Origin: Pseudomonadota bacterium
Lineage (GTDB): Bacteria; Desulfobacterota; BSN033; G020346125
NCBI GenBank assembly: GCA_030673585.1
Contig: DAOVIU010000023.1
Location: forward strand, 1 to 9,423
Direction of reading: 5' to 3'
DNA length: 9,423 nucleotides
Each line of letters begins with the position of its first letter. Position 1 is the stretch's first letter. A model generated the notes under the pieces. That model made no database searches. It had not been told where the DNA came from and worked only from the letters and a program-made list of their open reading frames with translations. Positions 1 through 6,991 of the stretch are shown here, in pieces. Made by a program: the position numbers and the translations under genes.

Positions 1-1
1 A

Positions 2-97
2 GGTCCAAGAAAACTGGCACGAGAAAATGAAGATGTGCCGACAATGCGAGGTATTGCGCTCTATTTTCCCCCCTTAGATGCCAAGGCGTTGGTCTAA
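2..97 (+). CDS. Possible C-terminal end of an unidentified protein (partial)
   Basis: One plus-strand frame is open from the window edge to a TAA at 95-97, giving 31 residues that end FPPLDAKALV. The stretch RGIALYFPP resembles a beta-strand core with a YFP motif, as seen near the end of some clostripain-like (C11) peptidases, but this is a weak resemblance on very little sequence. A second frame is open to a TAG at 75-77, so the frame choice is not secure. The start lies outside the window. Confidence 0.3.
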   Translation, partial: GPRKLARENEDVPTMRGIALYFPPLDAKALV

Positions 98-255
98 GCC
101 ATCTTATGGCCTCCTAACCATCCTTTTCACCCTCATCCTGGCTACTGGCCGTGCCCTCACCACGAGGGTACTGGGCACTTTCATCTGGTGAACCTGCCGT
201 CAAGCGCCACTGTTCCCCCCATAAATCACTGAGGCATCTCAAGACAAAAAATGTC

Positions 256-268
256 ATTACCGTGTAAT
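256..268. promoter_or_regulatory. Short dyad, possible activator site
   Basis: ATTAC-CGT-GTAAT is a perfect 5-bp inverted repeat with a 3-base spacer. It lies about 150 bases upstream of the sigma-54 promoter, a usual distance for an enhancer-binding activator. Such a short dyad can arise by chance, and only one copy was noticed. Confidence 0.2.
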
Positions 269-412
269 TGATTTGTCCGCACTGGGATATCATGGTCGCC
301 CAACCGCACAATGCTATTGCCGACTTTTGCCCATCGCGCGGGACGAGCCCTCTATATCCTCCTTCGGACGCGGTTTCCCAATGGACTCCAAGGGAATGCA
401 TGGAACAGTGTT

Positions 413-429
413 TTGGCACAAGTTTTGCT
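413..429 (+). promoter_or_regulatory. Sigma-54 (RpoN) promoter
   Basis: The sequence TTGGCACAAGTTTTGCT matches the sigma-54 consensus YTGGCACGRNNNTTGCW at every fixed position except one (A for G after TGGCAC). The -24 GG (415-416) and -12 GC (427-428) have the exact spacing required. Transcription would start near 440, about 75 bases before the ATG at 515, on the same strand. Sigma-54 promoters need an enhancer-binding ATPase, so expression of the downstream gene is probably signal-dependent. Confidence 0.6.
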
Positions 430-514
430 TCCTATGTAAGATCGCACAATTGCGGTCAAGAAATCATCGTGCTTCCACCTGATTTCGAGTCCAATTGGAA
501 AAGGATGGGCTTTC

Positions 515-928
515 ATGGCGAAGATAGAGAATAAGGTCGTTGTTCGATTCAGAGATGGAAAAATGGTGAAGGGGTATACGTACGACTTTCATCCCCAGAA
601 GGAAGTCTTCCACGTCACCGAAACACAGTATTCGAAGGATGTCACCGAAGTGTCCAATTCCCTGCTGAAAGCGGTCTTCTTCGTTAAAACCTTCGAGGGA
701 AATAAGGACCACCGGGGTCCTGAAGACTTCTCCTTGGAGAGCCTTAAGAGCGCTCCTGGCTTGAAAGTAAAGGTTGCCTTTAGCGATGGAGAGGTGATGT
801 ACGGCTCGACCAATGGCTATCAGCCAAACAGAAAGGGGTTTTTTATTTTCCCCGCCGATGAGGAGAGCAACAACGAAAGGGTCTTTATCATTCGCCAATC
901 AACAGTCACCGTGGAAACGTTTCGCTAA
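515..928 (+). CDS. Two-repeat beta-rich protein (DUF6982/PilZ-like), function unknown
   Basis: The 137-residue soluble protein has no signal peptide or membrane segment. It contains two similar halves: VVVRFRDGKMVKGYTYDF (about residues 8-25) and VKVAFSDGEVMYGSTNGY (about 85-102). Each is a strand-turn-strand unit with an F-x-DG core, followed by a stretch with conserved aromatics (FHPQKEVFHV; YQPNRKGFFIFPAD). This matches small proteins I associate with DUF6982 in Desulfobacterota and relatives, sometimes described as PilZ-like. The biochemical role is not established. The ATG at 515 is preceded by AAGGA at 501-505, spacing 9, acceptable if not strong. It appears to be a single-gene unit behind the sigma-54 promoter at 413-429, with no clear terminator after the stop. 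A regulatory or signalling role is inference only. Confidence 0.85.
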   Translation: MAKIENKVVVRFRDGKMVKGYTYDFHPQKEVFHVTETQYSKDVTEVSNSLLKAVFFVKTFEGNKDHRGPEDFSLESLKSAPGLKVKVAFSDGEVMYGSTNGYQPNRKGFFIFPADEESNNERVFIIRQSTVTVETFR

Positions 929-1008
929 GAAGCGCCACATAGGCCTTCCCATTCAACCTCCCTCTTTGTCTCCCTCCATATCGATGGCTTTTCCCCCTTT
1001 GCCGCCAA

Positions 1009-1158
1009 ATGCTTCTTGAAGAACAGGTAGTCCAGACTTGTGACCCGGAGGAAGAACTGGTAAGATTAGGGCCGCATACTACCCGTATTCGTCTCAAAGT
1101 TCTCAGCCGCCTCGGTCAACACATTGCCAAATGGACAGCCGAAAGTGAAGCGCTCTGA
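1009..1158 (+). CDS. Small ORF of 49 codons, doubtful
   Basis: An ATG-started frame encodes a charged, protein-like sequence with an acidic N-terminal part (DPEEELVRLG) and a basic helical part (RIRLKVLSRLGQHIAKW). No Shine-Dalgarno sequence precedes the ATG, and the family is not recognised. It could be a real small protein, a remnant of a decayed gene, or chance. It overlaps the next small ORF in another frame, so at most part of one of the two is likely to be translated. Confidence 0.22.
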   Translation: MLLEEQVVQTCDPEEELVRLGPHTTRIRLKVLSRLGQHIAKWTAESEAL

Positions 1159-1381
1159 TCGCAGGCCTCATAGAAGTCAAAATAGCCGCCCATACGACCC
1201 ATCGAACCCACAGGCCAATTTCCATCCTAGGCGTTTCTTCTGTCAGAAATATCAACAAGAAATCGACATCAAGGAACATCCCTGTCCTCATTCCACCGAA
1301 TGCTGTAAGTTCAGGGAATCGTGTTTGATCGATTTTTGCGCCAAATCGAGGAATTGCCGAGGTTGGCCGGTCCCGGTTTAA
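1124..1381 (+). CDS. Small Cys-rich protein, hypothetical
   Basis: The C-terminal half carries seven cysteines in a compact block (spacing C-x13-C-x5-CC-x5-C-x4-C-x5-C), including HPCPHSTECCKFRESC. This is hard to explain as random sequence and suggests a small metal-binding or disulfide-rich protein. The N-terminal part is a Pro/Arg/Asn-rich run that looks less like protein. The start is uncertain: TTG at 1124 is the first in-frame start, GTG at 1145 is possible, and neither has a good ribosome binding site. The true gene may be shorter, or the block may be a remnant. The family is not recognised with confidence. Confidence 0.4.
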   Translation: MPNGQPKVKRSDRRPHRSQNSRPYDPSNPQANFHPRRFFCQKYQQEIDIKEHPCPHSTECCKFRESCLIDFCAKSRNCRGWPVPV

Positions 1382-1605
1382 CAGTCACCAAGATTCCCTT
1401 GCCTCCCTGATCGGACAGCGCTCATTGGCTTTCCCTAGGGGAGGAATTTCTTGATGACTCCTGGGACATGGAACGAAAATTTCCCTTGACATTGGTTATG
1501 CCACGCATTAAAGATATCGCCTCAAAACCTCCTGAGATCCGTTTGGACATTCCTATACGGATGGAACAACCATTGAATCTTGAATTACCTATCAATTCCG
1601 GATAA
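1321..1605 (+). pseudogene. Protein-like frame interrupted by TGA
   Basis: One frame reads from GTG 1321 through a single TGA at 1408-1410 to a TAA at 1603-1605. Both parts look protein-like: before the stop, FDRFLRQIEELPRLAGPG; after it, a stretch starting EEFLDDSWDMERKF that goes on to [20 protein letters not shown]. The second part has its own ATG at 1468 (45 codons) but no ribosome binding site there. It may be a small gene broken by one nonsense change, or two unrelated short frames. It ends 20 bases before the aminotransferase start and on the same strand, so it could once have been its operon partner. No homolog was recognised. Confidence 0.25.
1486..1514 (+). promoter_or_regulatory. 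alaC: Possible sigma-70 promoter for the aminotransferase
   Basis: A perfect -35 hexamer TTGACA (1486-1491) is followed after 17 bases by TAAAGA (1509-1514), a poor -10 with three of six matches. It points towards the aminotransferase start at 1626. The good -35 and spacing favour it; the -10 does not. Confidence 0.3.
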
Positions 1606-1625
1606 TAAACCCAAGGAGGTGGAGC

Positions 1626-2807
1626 ATGGCCTTCGAGAAGATCCAGGATTTCCATCGTGTTGGGCGACTCCCCCCCTACGTGTTCGCTGTCGTTAATGAA
1701 CTCAAGCAAGCTGCGCGGAGCAGGGGAGAAGACATCGTCGACTTGGGGATGGGTAATCCCGATATTCCCACTCCCAGGCACATCGTCCAGAAGCTCATCG
1801 AGGCGTGCCGGAATCCTCGGAATTACCGGTACTCGGCCTCCCGTGGAATCACTAAACTCCGAATGGCCATCTGCGACTGGTATAGACGCCGCTATGACGT
1901 TGAGTTGGACCCCGAGTCAGAGGCTATCGTGACAATCGGATCAAAAGAAGGGCTTGCTCATTTTGCCCTCGCCGTTGTTGAACCCGGAGATGTCGTGCTC
2001 GTTCCCAACCCGACGTATCCAATTCACCCTTACTCCGTGATCATTGCTGGGGGAGATGTGAGAAGTATTCCCGTAAGCCCAAACCGTGACTTCTTTATAG
2101 ACCTCACCTCCGCCACCAAACTCACCTGGCCGCAGCCAAAGATGCTCATCATATCATACCCCCACAACCCTACAACCCAGGTTGTGGACCTGGAATTCTT
2201 CGAAAAGGTTGTGAACTTTGCCCGCGAGCATAAGCTCATTGTCGTCCACGACTTCGCATACGCTGATCTCTGTTTTGACGGTTACAAGGCACCCAGCTTC
2301 CTCCAGGCCAAGGGGGCGAAGCAGGTGGGAGTTGAGTTTTTCTCCCTGTCCAAGAGCTACAGCATGCCGGGATATCGGGTGGGCTTTGCCGTGGGTAGCT
2401 CTCGGTTGATTCGCGCCCTCGTACGGATCAAGAGCTACCTGGACTACGGTATCTTTCAACCCATCCAGATCGCCTCCATCATCGCATTAAACGGGGACCA
2501 ACAGTATGTTGACGAAATCGTCGAGACCTACCAGAAGCGTAGGGATACCTTGATCAACGGACTTGAGCGGGCTGGTTGGAATATCGAGAAACCGAGGGGA
2601 ACCATGTACGTCTGGGGGCGCATTCCCGAGGCCTATTGTCAGATGGGGTCTCTGGAGTTCACCAAGCTTCTCCTGGAGGAGGCAAAAGTCGCCGTCTCAC
2701 CCGGGATCGGTTTCGGGGAGTACGGAGATGAGTACGTTCGCTTCGCCCTCGTGGAGAACCAGCATCGGATCAACCAGGCAGTTCGGGGAATCCGAAAAAC
2801 CCTATGA
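1626..2807 (+). CDS. alaC: Class I/II PLP aminotransferase, AlaC-like
   Basis: This 393-residue, full-length fold-type I aminotransferase probably transfers amino groups between glutamate and pyruvate/alanine. PLP residues are visible: N181 in YPHNP, D209 and Y212 in [10 protein letters not shown], the Schiff-base lysine K243 in [15 protein letters not shown], and R372 in VRFALVEN for the substrate carboxylate. GSKEG (105-109) binds the cofactor phosphate. The N-terminal region [20 protein letters not shown] and the phrase [12 protein letters not shown] are typical of the AlaC (YfdZ) subgroup, which is close to LL-diaminopimelate and aspartate aminotransferases. Those remain alternatives, since the substrate cannot be read directly. 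The ATG has a strong AAGGAGG site six bases upstream. The gene converges on leuA with only 20 bases between the stop codons and no obvious terminator, so the two transcripts may overlap. Confidence 0.93.
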   Translation: MAFEKIQDFHRVGRLPPYVFAVVNELKQAARSRGEDIVDLGMGNPDIPTPRHIVQKLIEACRNPRNYRYSASRGITKLRMAICDWYRRRYDVELDPESEAIVTIGSKEGLAHFALAVVEPGDVVLVPNPTYPIHPYSVIIAGGDVRSIPVSPNRDFFIDLTSATKLTWPQPKMLIISYPHNPTTQVVDLEFFEKVVNFAREHKLIVVHDFAYADLCFDGYKAPSFLQAKGAKQVGVEFFSLSKSYSMPGYRVGFAVGSSRLIRALVRIKSYLDYGIFQPIQIASIIALNGDQQYVDEIVETYQKRRDTLINGLERAGWNIEKPRGTMYVWGRIPEAYCQMGSLEFTKLLLEEAKVAVSPGIGFGEYGDEYVRFALVENQHRINQAVRGIRKTL

Positions 2808-2827
2808 CGGACGAACGGGTTTCACCT

Positions 2828-4369
2828 TCACGGGGTACGGTTCACATCTGTGGTCAGGTAAATCTGCTTATAGTTTAGCTTATTCAGGGCATTGATGTAA
2901 GCCTTGCCACTCGCAACGATAATGTCAGTATCGCTCCCATGACCAATCACCGTCAACCCTTCCTTTTCCAAGGTGCATTTGACGGAACCCTGGGCATCGG
3001 TGCCTCCGGTAATGGCGTCCACCTCATAGCGAACGAGGTTGCTCGTGTCGCCCGTAATCTTTGTTATGGTCTTGAAGACCGCATCTACGGGCCCATTACC
3101 CAGATCCGCGGTCTTCATGACCTTTCCATCGACTTCCATCTGGACGGTTGCAGTGGGGATTAACTCGGTTCCACTGGTGACTGAGAGAAAGGTCAGCCGG
3201 TATTTGTCGGGGATTTGAATAATCTCATCGACTACAATCGCCTCGATATCCTCGTCGTAAACCTGCTTCTTGAGATCGCAGAGATTCTTAAAGGCCTGAA
3301 AGGCCTTTTCCATCTGGTCATCGGTGAGATCGTAGCCCAGGGTTTCCACTCGATCGCGGAGGGCGTGCCGTCCGGAATGCTTTCCCAGGACGAGGGTGCT
3401 CTTGCTCAGGCCAACGGCCTCCGGGGTCATGATCTCATAGGTCATTTTGTTCTTCAGGAGTCCATCCTGATGAATGCCGGATTCATGGGCGAAGGCATTA
3501 GTTCCCACAACGGCCTTGTTGGGCTGGACTCGGATGCCGGTGATAGATGAAACGAGACGGCTCGTGGGGTAAATCTGTTCAGTATTGATTCGCGTGTCCA
3601 GGCCCATGAGATCTCTGCGGACCTTCAGGGCCATGACGATCTCCTCAAGGGCGGTGTTTCCAGCCCGCTCTCCAATGCCGTTGATGGTGCACTCCACCTG
3701 TCGGGCTCCCTGCTCGACTGCCGCCAGGGAATTTGCCACGGCCAGGCCGAGGTCATTGTGACAGTGAGCGCTGACCACCGTCTCCTGGATGTTCTGGACG
3801 TTCTCCATGAGATATTTGATGAGCTTAGCGAACTCACTAGGGACGGTGCACCCCACCGTGTCGGGGATATTGACCGTTGTCGCTCCGGCATCGATGGCCG
3901 CACCAATCATTTTGGCAAGGTACTTCCAATCACTCCGCGTGGCGTCCATGGCCGAAAACTCGACATCATCGGTGTAGCTCTTGGCCCGTTTAACCGCTTT
4001 GATGGCTAAATTCAGAACGTCCTTCCTCGACAACTTGAGCTGATGTTCCAGGTGAATGTCCGAACTGGAGATAAAGGTATGGATCCTCGGCTTCACCGCC
4101 TTCTGTACTGCCTGCCAGGCCCGATCGATATCGGTGAGGTTTGCGCGAGCAAGCCCGGCCACCACCGTTTCTTCCAGCTCAGCTGAAATGCCTTGAACAG
4201 CCTCAAAGTCCCCTTCTGAGGCCACGGGAAATCCGGCCTCGATCACATCGACCCCCAGCTGTTCCAACCGCTTAGCCACCCGGATCTTTTCGGCGACGTT
4301 CATGCTGAACCCCGGAGACTGTTCACCGTCTCTGAGGGTCGTATCAAAGATCTTGACGAATTGCGACAT
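2828..4369 (-). CDS. leuA: 2-isopropylmalate synthase
   Basis: This enzyme catalyses the first committed step of leucine synthesis: acetyl-CoA plus 2-oxoisovalerate gives 2-isopropylmalate, in the cytosol. The 513-residue protein has the N-terminal TIM barrel with FDTTLRDGEQSPG (8-20; R13 and metal ligand D14). It also has metal ligands H202 and H204 in SAHCHNDLG and N238 in NGIGERAGN, then HESGIHQDG (295-303). The C-terminal LeuA dimer/regulatory domain (about 390-505) binds leucine for feedback inhibition. The length matches the long bacterial type, not homocitrate or citramalate synthase in its best-fitting motifs. ATG 4369 was chosen because GGGAGAGGG sits just before it and homology starts there. 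The frame is open upstream to 4492, but that extension looks non-coding. It is the last gene of the ilvBN-leuA unit, 138 bases after ilvN. Confidence 0.96.
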   Translation of the reverse strand: MSQFVKIFDTTLRDGEQSPGFSMNVAEKIRVAKRLEQLGVDVIEAGFPVASEGDFEAVQGISAELEETVVAGLARANLTDIDRAWQAVQKAVKPRIHTFISSSDIHLEHQLKLSRKDVLNLAIKAVKRAKSYTDDVEFSAMDATRSDWKYLAKMIGAAIDAGATTVNIPDTVGCTVPSEFAKLIKYLMENVQNIQETVVSAHCHNDLGLAVANSLAAVEQGARQVECTINGIGERAGNTALEEIVMALKVRRDLMGLDTRINTEQIYPTSRLVSSITGIRVQPNKAVVGTNAFAHESGIHQDGLLKNKMTYEIMTPEAVGLSKSTLVLGKHSGRHALRDRVETLGYDLTDDQMEKAFQAFKNLCDLKKQVYDEDIEAIVVDEIIQIPDKYRLTFLSVTSGTELIPTATVQMEVDGKVMKTADLGNGPVDAVFKTITKITGDTSNLVRYEVDAITGGTDAQGSVKCTLEKEGLTVIGHGSDTDIIVASGKAYINALNKLNYKQIYLTTDVNRTP

Positions 4370-4507
4370 GGCTCCCTCTCCCATACGTTGATTGTTAGAC
4401 TCCATCCTCAGAAACCTCCCCTCCAGATCTCCCGGCCTCGATTCCCATGCGATCTCCCACGGTCTTTTCGCCACCTGCCCATCATCAACCACTGGACGGC
4501 CGGATCT

Positions 4508-5038
4508 TTACTGAATCCGGGGTTTTGCCGACCTCGAATGCCTATCAATGAGCCTTCTCATCCCACGCGACAGGGCAACCTGACCCGTCCTGGCGATTTC
4601 CAGAACGCCGAAGGGCTTGAGAAGCTCCAGGATGGCGTTGATCTTCTTCTCATCACCGGTCACCTCGAGGGTGAGGTTGTCGCGACTAGCATCCACGATT
4701 TTCGCCCTGAAAATGTCCGCCGTCCGCATGATCTCAGCCCGATTTCTTTCCTTGGCGCTCACCTTTATCAAGGCCATCTCCCGGGTAATGAAATCATCAT
4801 TGGCGGTGGTGAGGTTGACCACCCGAATCACATCGATCAGTTTCCTCAGCTGCTTCATGACCTGCTCGATCTCAAGATCATCTCCCACGGCCGTACAGGT
4901 GACCCTTGAGATCGTTGGATCCATGGTTTCCGCAACGGAAAGGCTGTCGATGTTATAGTCTCTCGCGCTGAACATGGCGGCAATTCGCGCCAGAACTCCG
5001 GGCTTATTCTCCACTAGGATGGAAATCGTATTTTTCAT
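4508..5038 (-). CDS. ilvN: Acetolactate synthase small (regulatory) subunit
   Basis: This is the regulatory partner of IlvB: it raises catalytic activity and confers valine feedback inhibition. It has 176 residues, slightly longer than many bacterial versions because of a basic C-terminal tail. Residues 3-75 form an ACT domain (ISILVENKPGVLARIAAMFS, then YNIDSLSVAET), where valine binds at the dimer interface. Residues from about 80 form the second domain with the family pattern FRAKIVDASRDNLTLEVTG. ATG 5038 is preferred: GAGG, overlapping the ilvB stop codon, lies eight bases upstream. A TTG at 5044 in frame would leave too little space. The 10-base gap to ilvB implies translational coupling and balanced subunit synthesis. 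The symbol ilvH is used in some genomes for the same family. Confidence 0.95.
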   Translation of the reverse strand: MKNTISILVENKPGVLARIAAMFSARDYNIDSLSVAETMDPTISRVTCTAVGDDLEIEQVMKQLRKLIDVIRVVNLTTANDDFITREMALIKVSAKERNRAEIMRTADIFRAKIVDASRDNLTLEVTGDEKKINAILELLKPFGVLEIARTGQVALSRGMRRLIDRHSRSAKPRIQ

Positions 5039-5048
5039 CTCCAAAACC

Positions 5049-6788
5049 TCAAGCAGGAAACGTCAAAGGTTCTATCTTCCTTGCCTTCTTATCGGGCTTC
5101 CCCAAAATCATCTGGTCAATACCATAGCCCGGCGGCACCATGGGAAAGACATTCTCTTTCGGATCAACGTGAAAGTCCACCACCACAGGCTCATCGATGG
5201 AGAGGGCCCGCTCCAGGCATGGAACGACATCCCTCGGGTGATCCGCGCGAAGTCCGACGGCTCCATACGCCTCGGCCAACCTAACAAAGTCCGGTTGGAC
5301 CTCTAACGAGGTTTCCGAATATCGACCGTTAAAGAAGATTTCCTGCCACTGGCGAACCATACCCAGGGAGCGATTATTGAGAATTACCACCTTGATGGGG
5401 AGGTGATACTGGACCGCCGTGGCCAGCTCCTGTACATTCATCTGAAAGCTCCCCTCGCCGGCAATGTCGAAGACGATACGGTTCGGAAAGGCTACCTGGG
5501 CCCCAATTGCCGCCGGAAGGCCATAACCCATGGCTCCCAACCCCCCTGAGGAAAGGATGGTCCGAGGTTGAGTGAACTGATAGAACTGGGCCGTCCACAT
5601 CTGATGTTGCCCCACTTCCGTTGCGATAATGGCATGCCCTCCGGTGACGTGATGGACCTGCTCGATCACGTATTGAGGCTTGATCATCTTCTTCGAAGGC
5701 TCATAGTACAGGGGATGCTCCTCCGCGTATCCCCGGACCTCCTTCAGCCACGGCTTCCGGGCGGCCTTCCACACGTTGCCCTGTTCTCTGAGCAGCTTGA
5801 CCATTCGGGCAAGGACGTTCTTGGCGTCCCCCACAATGGGGACCTCCACGGTCACATTTTTGCTAATGGACGAGGGATCGATATCCACATGGATGATCCT
5901 GGCCGAAGGGGCAAAGCTTTCCACCTTTCCCGTTACCCTATCATCGAAACGGGTGCCGATAGCAATGAGCAAATCACAGTCGGTAATAGCCCTGTTGGCC
6001 GCGTACGTTCCATGCATTCCCAGCATGCCCAGGAAGAGGGGATGGTCGCCGGGAAATCCTCCCAGCCCCAGGAGGGTAACTGTTACCGGTACCTGGGCCA
6101 ACTCGGCCAGCGCGAGAAGCTCCTGGTGAGCGCCCGAATGGATAACCCCACCGCCGGCATATATAACCGGCTTTTTCGCCCTCATTATCTCTCGGATAGC
6201 CACTTTGATCTGGCCGGGATGCCCCGAGGTAACAGGGGCATATCCCCGGATTTGAGCCTTCTCGGGGTATTCGAAAGGGGCCTGTCCCGAAATGACGTCC
6301 TTGGGGAGATCGATGACCACTGGTCCAGGTCTCCCCGTTGATGCGATGTGAAATCCCTCCCGAATGGTTTTTGCCAGATCCGCCGTGTCCTTAACGAGAT
6401 AGTTATGCTTGGTACAGGTCCGGGTTATTCCCAAGATATCGGCCTCCTGAAAGGCATCGTTCCCGATTTGATGTGTCGCAACTTGACCTGTCAAAACAAC
6501 TACGGGTATGGAGTCCATAAAGGCCGTCACCACGCCAGTAACGACATTAGTCGCCCCTGGTCCCGATGTAACCAGGCAAACTCCGGTTTTGCCCGTTGCC
6601 CGTGCGTAACCGTCCGCAGCGTGCATGGCTCCCTGTTCATGGCGTACCAGGACGTGCTTGATCTGGGGATAGTTCATCAGCTCATCGTAGAGGTTGATGA
6701 CTGCACCTCCCGGGTACCCAAATATGGCTTCAACACCCTCGTGAAGCAGACTCTCCAAGATAATTTTTGCCCCTGTTAGCCTTTTCAC
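5049..6788 (-). CDS. ilvB: Acetolactate synthase large (catalytic) subunit
   Basis: This thiamine-diphosphate enzyme joins two pyruvates to 2-acetolactate (valine, leucine) or pyruvate with 2-oxobutyrate (isoleucine). The 579-residue protein has the N-terminal pyrimidine-binding domain with catalytic E51 in [18 protein letters not shown], a middle FAD domain ([10 protein letters not shown], 284-293), and a C-terminal ThDP domain. The latter includes GMVRQWQE (W481) and the NN pair at 471-472. The cofactor-metal motif, usually GDGS, reads GEGS here (G444-E445-G446), an Asp to Glu change at a magnesium ligand. GTG 6788 was chosen because GGAGGG sits six bases upstream; another in-frame GTG at 6803 lacks a site. 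It is the first structural gene of the operon and lies 162 bases after the leader ORF stop, behind the attenuator. Confidence 0.96.
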   Translation of the reverse strand: MKRLTGAKIILESLLHEGVEAIFGYPGGAVINLYDELMNYPQIKHVLVRHEQGAMHAADGYARATGKTGVCLVTSGPGATNVVTGVVTAFMDSIPVVVLTGQVATHQIGNDAFQEADILGITRTCTKHNYLVKDTADLAKTIREGFHIASTGRPGPVVIDLPKDVISGQAPFEYPEKAQIRGYAPVTSGHPGQIKVAIREIMRAKKPVIYAGGGVIHSGAHQELLALAELAQVPVTVTLLGLGGFPGDHPLFLGMLGMHGTYAANRAITDCDLLIAIGTRFDDRVTGKVESFAPSARIIHVDIDPSSISKNVTVEVPIVGDAKNVLARMVKLLREQGNVWKAARKPWLKEVRGYAEEHPLYYEPSKKMIKPQYVIEQVHHVTGGHAIIATEVGQHQMWTAQFYQFTQPRTILSSGGLGAMGYGLPAAIGAQVAFPNRIVFDIAGEGSFQMNVQELATAVQYHLPIKVVILNNRSLGMVRQWQEIFFNGRYSETSLEVQPDFVRLAEAYGAVGLRADHPRDVVPCLERALSIDEPVVVDFHVDPKENVFPMVPPGYGIDQMILGKPDKKARKIEPLTFPA

Positions 6789-6837
6789 ACTCGACCCTCC
6801 CACATATGGTTGTCCCTGCCCTACGGAATTCCAACGT

Positions 6838-6857
6838 AAAAAGAACGAGACCGTTCT
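6838..6857 (-). terminator. Third terminator-like hairpin before ilvB
   Basis: On the minus strand AGAACG-GTCT-CGTTCT forms a perfect 6-bp stem with a 4-base loop, followed by a run of T ending at 6838. The stem is AT-containing and short, so it would be a weak terminator at best. It lies between the second attenuator hairpin and the ilvB ribosome binding site. It could instead be an RNA-stability or pausing element. Confidence 0.3.
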
Positions 6858-6868
6858 GTCGTCCTCAT

Positions 6869-6901
6869 AAAACGAAAAAGCCGCAGGATTTTTCCCACGG
6901 C
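6869..6901 (-). terminator. Second attenuator terminator (segments 5:6)
   Basis: On the minus strand GCCGTGGG (6901-6894) pairs with CCTGCGGC (6887-6880) across a six-base AAAAAT loop, with two G-U pairs. Two flanking A-T pairs can extend the stem. TTTTTCGTTTT follows. The left arm repeats the core of the first terminator's left arm, so it also pairs perfectly (8 bp) with that terminator's right arm. Confidence 0.6.
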
Positions 6902-6904
6902 TTC

Positions 6905-6943
6905 AAAAAGAAAAGGCCGTGGGCGCGGGTGCTGCCCACGGCC
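6905..6943 (-). terminator. ilvB attenuator terminator (segments 3:4)
   Basis: On the minus strand GGCCGTGGGC (6943-6934) and GCCCACGGCC (6924-6915) form a perfect 10-bp GC-rich stem with a nine-base loop, followed by TTTTCTTTTT. It begins seven bases after the leader ORF stop codon and lies upstream of ilvB, so it would stop transcription before the operon unless an alternative fold forms. Confidence 0.88.
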
Positions 6944-6991
6944 TGACCCTTTAAGAAACTGTATTACGTCTCGGGTCGGGCAATGGGCAGC
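6931..6991 (-). promoter_or_regulatory. Antiterminator pairing (segments 2:3)
   Basis: On the minus strand GCTGCCCATTGCC (6991-6979, inside the leader ORF) pairs with GGCCGTGGGCAGC (6943-6931) over 13 positions with one mismatch and one G-U pair. This sequesters the left arm of the first terminator. The same segment 2 can pair instead, through CTGCCCA (6990-6984), with TGGGCAG (7061-7055) at leader codons 3-5. That 1:2 fold leaves the terminator free. A ribosome stalled on the early Leu/Ile/Val codons would cover segment 1 and favour read-through. Confidence 0.72.

Larger units (their letters stand above)
98..514. other. Intergenic region with sigma-54 promoter
   Basis: No convincing gene is seen here. 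Open frames on both strands lack ribosome binding sites and have odd composition. The stretch holds an inverted repeat GTGCCC (151-156) / GGGCAC (173-178), with a competing CCCTC/GAGGG pair inside it and no clear T-run. It also holds a short dyad at 256-268 and the sigma-54 promoter at 413-429, listed separately. The last 85 bases would be the 5' leader of the gene at 515. Confidence 0.5.

Noticed and set aside
151..178. GTGCCC/GGGCAC inverted repeat as a terminator
   Set aside because: The loop is long (16 bases) and no real T-run follows on either strand.
464..898. Minus-strand open frame of 144 codons
   Set aside because: It lies almost entirely opposite the two-repeat protein at 515-928, has no family resemblance, and is best explained by the codon pattern of the real gene.
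1408..1410. In-frame TGA as a selenocysteine codon
   Set aside because: No convincing SECIS hairpin follows directly, and the frame belongs to no known selenoprotein family.
1451..1489. Tiny ORF (ATG 1454, 11 codons) behind a strong GGGGAGG site
   Set aside because: The ribosome binding site is good, but the peptide has no amino-acid bias suggesting a leader and no terminator follows before alaC. Probably chance.
4370..4492. Longer leuA start giving 41 extra N-terminal residues
   Set aside because: The extension looks non-coding, and the ATG at 4369 has a good ribosome binding site and sits where family homology begins.
4361..4909. Plus-strand open frame of 182 codons across the leuA-ilvN gap
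   Set aside because: It is antisense to ilvN and to the start of leuA, with no domain resemblance. It is treated as a shadow of the real genes.
5568..6341. Plus-strand open frame of 257 codons
   Set aside because: It is fully antisense to ilvB, whose motifs are unmistakable. The antisense product has no recognisable domain and no ribosome binding site was evident.
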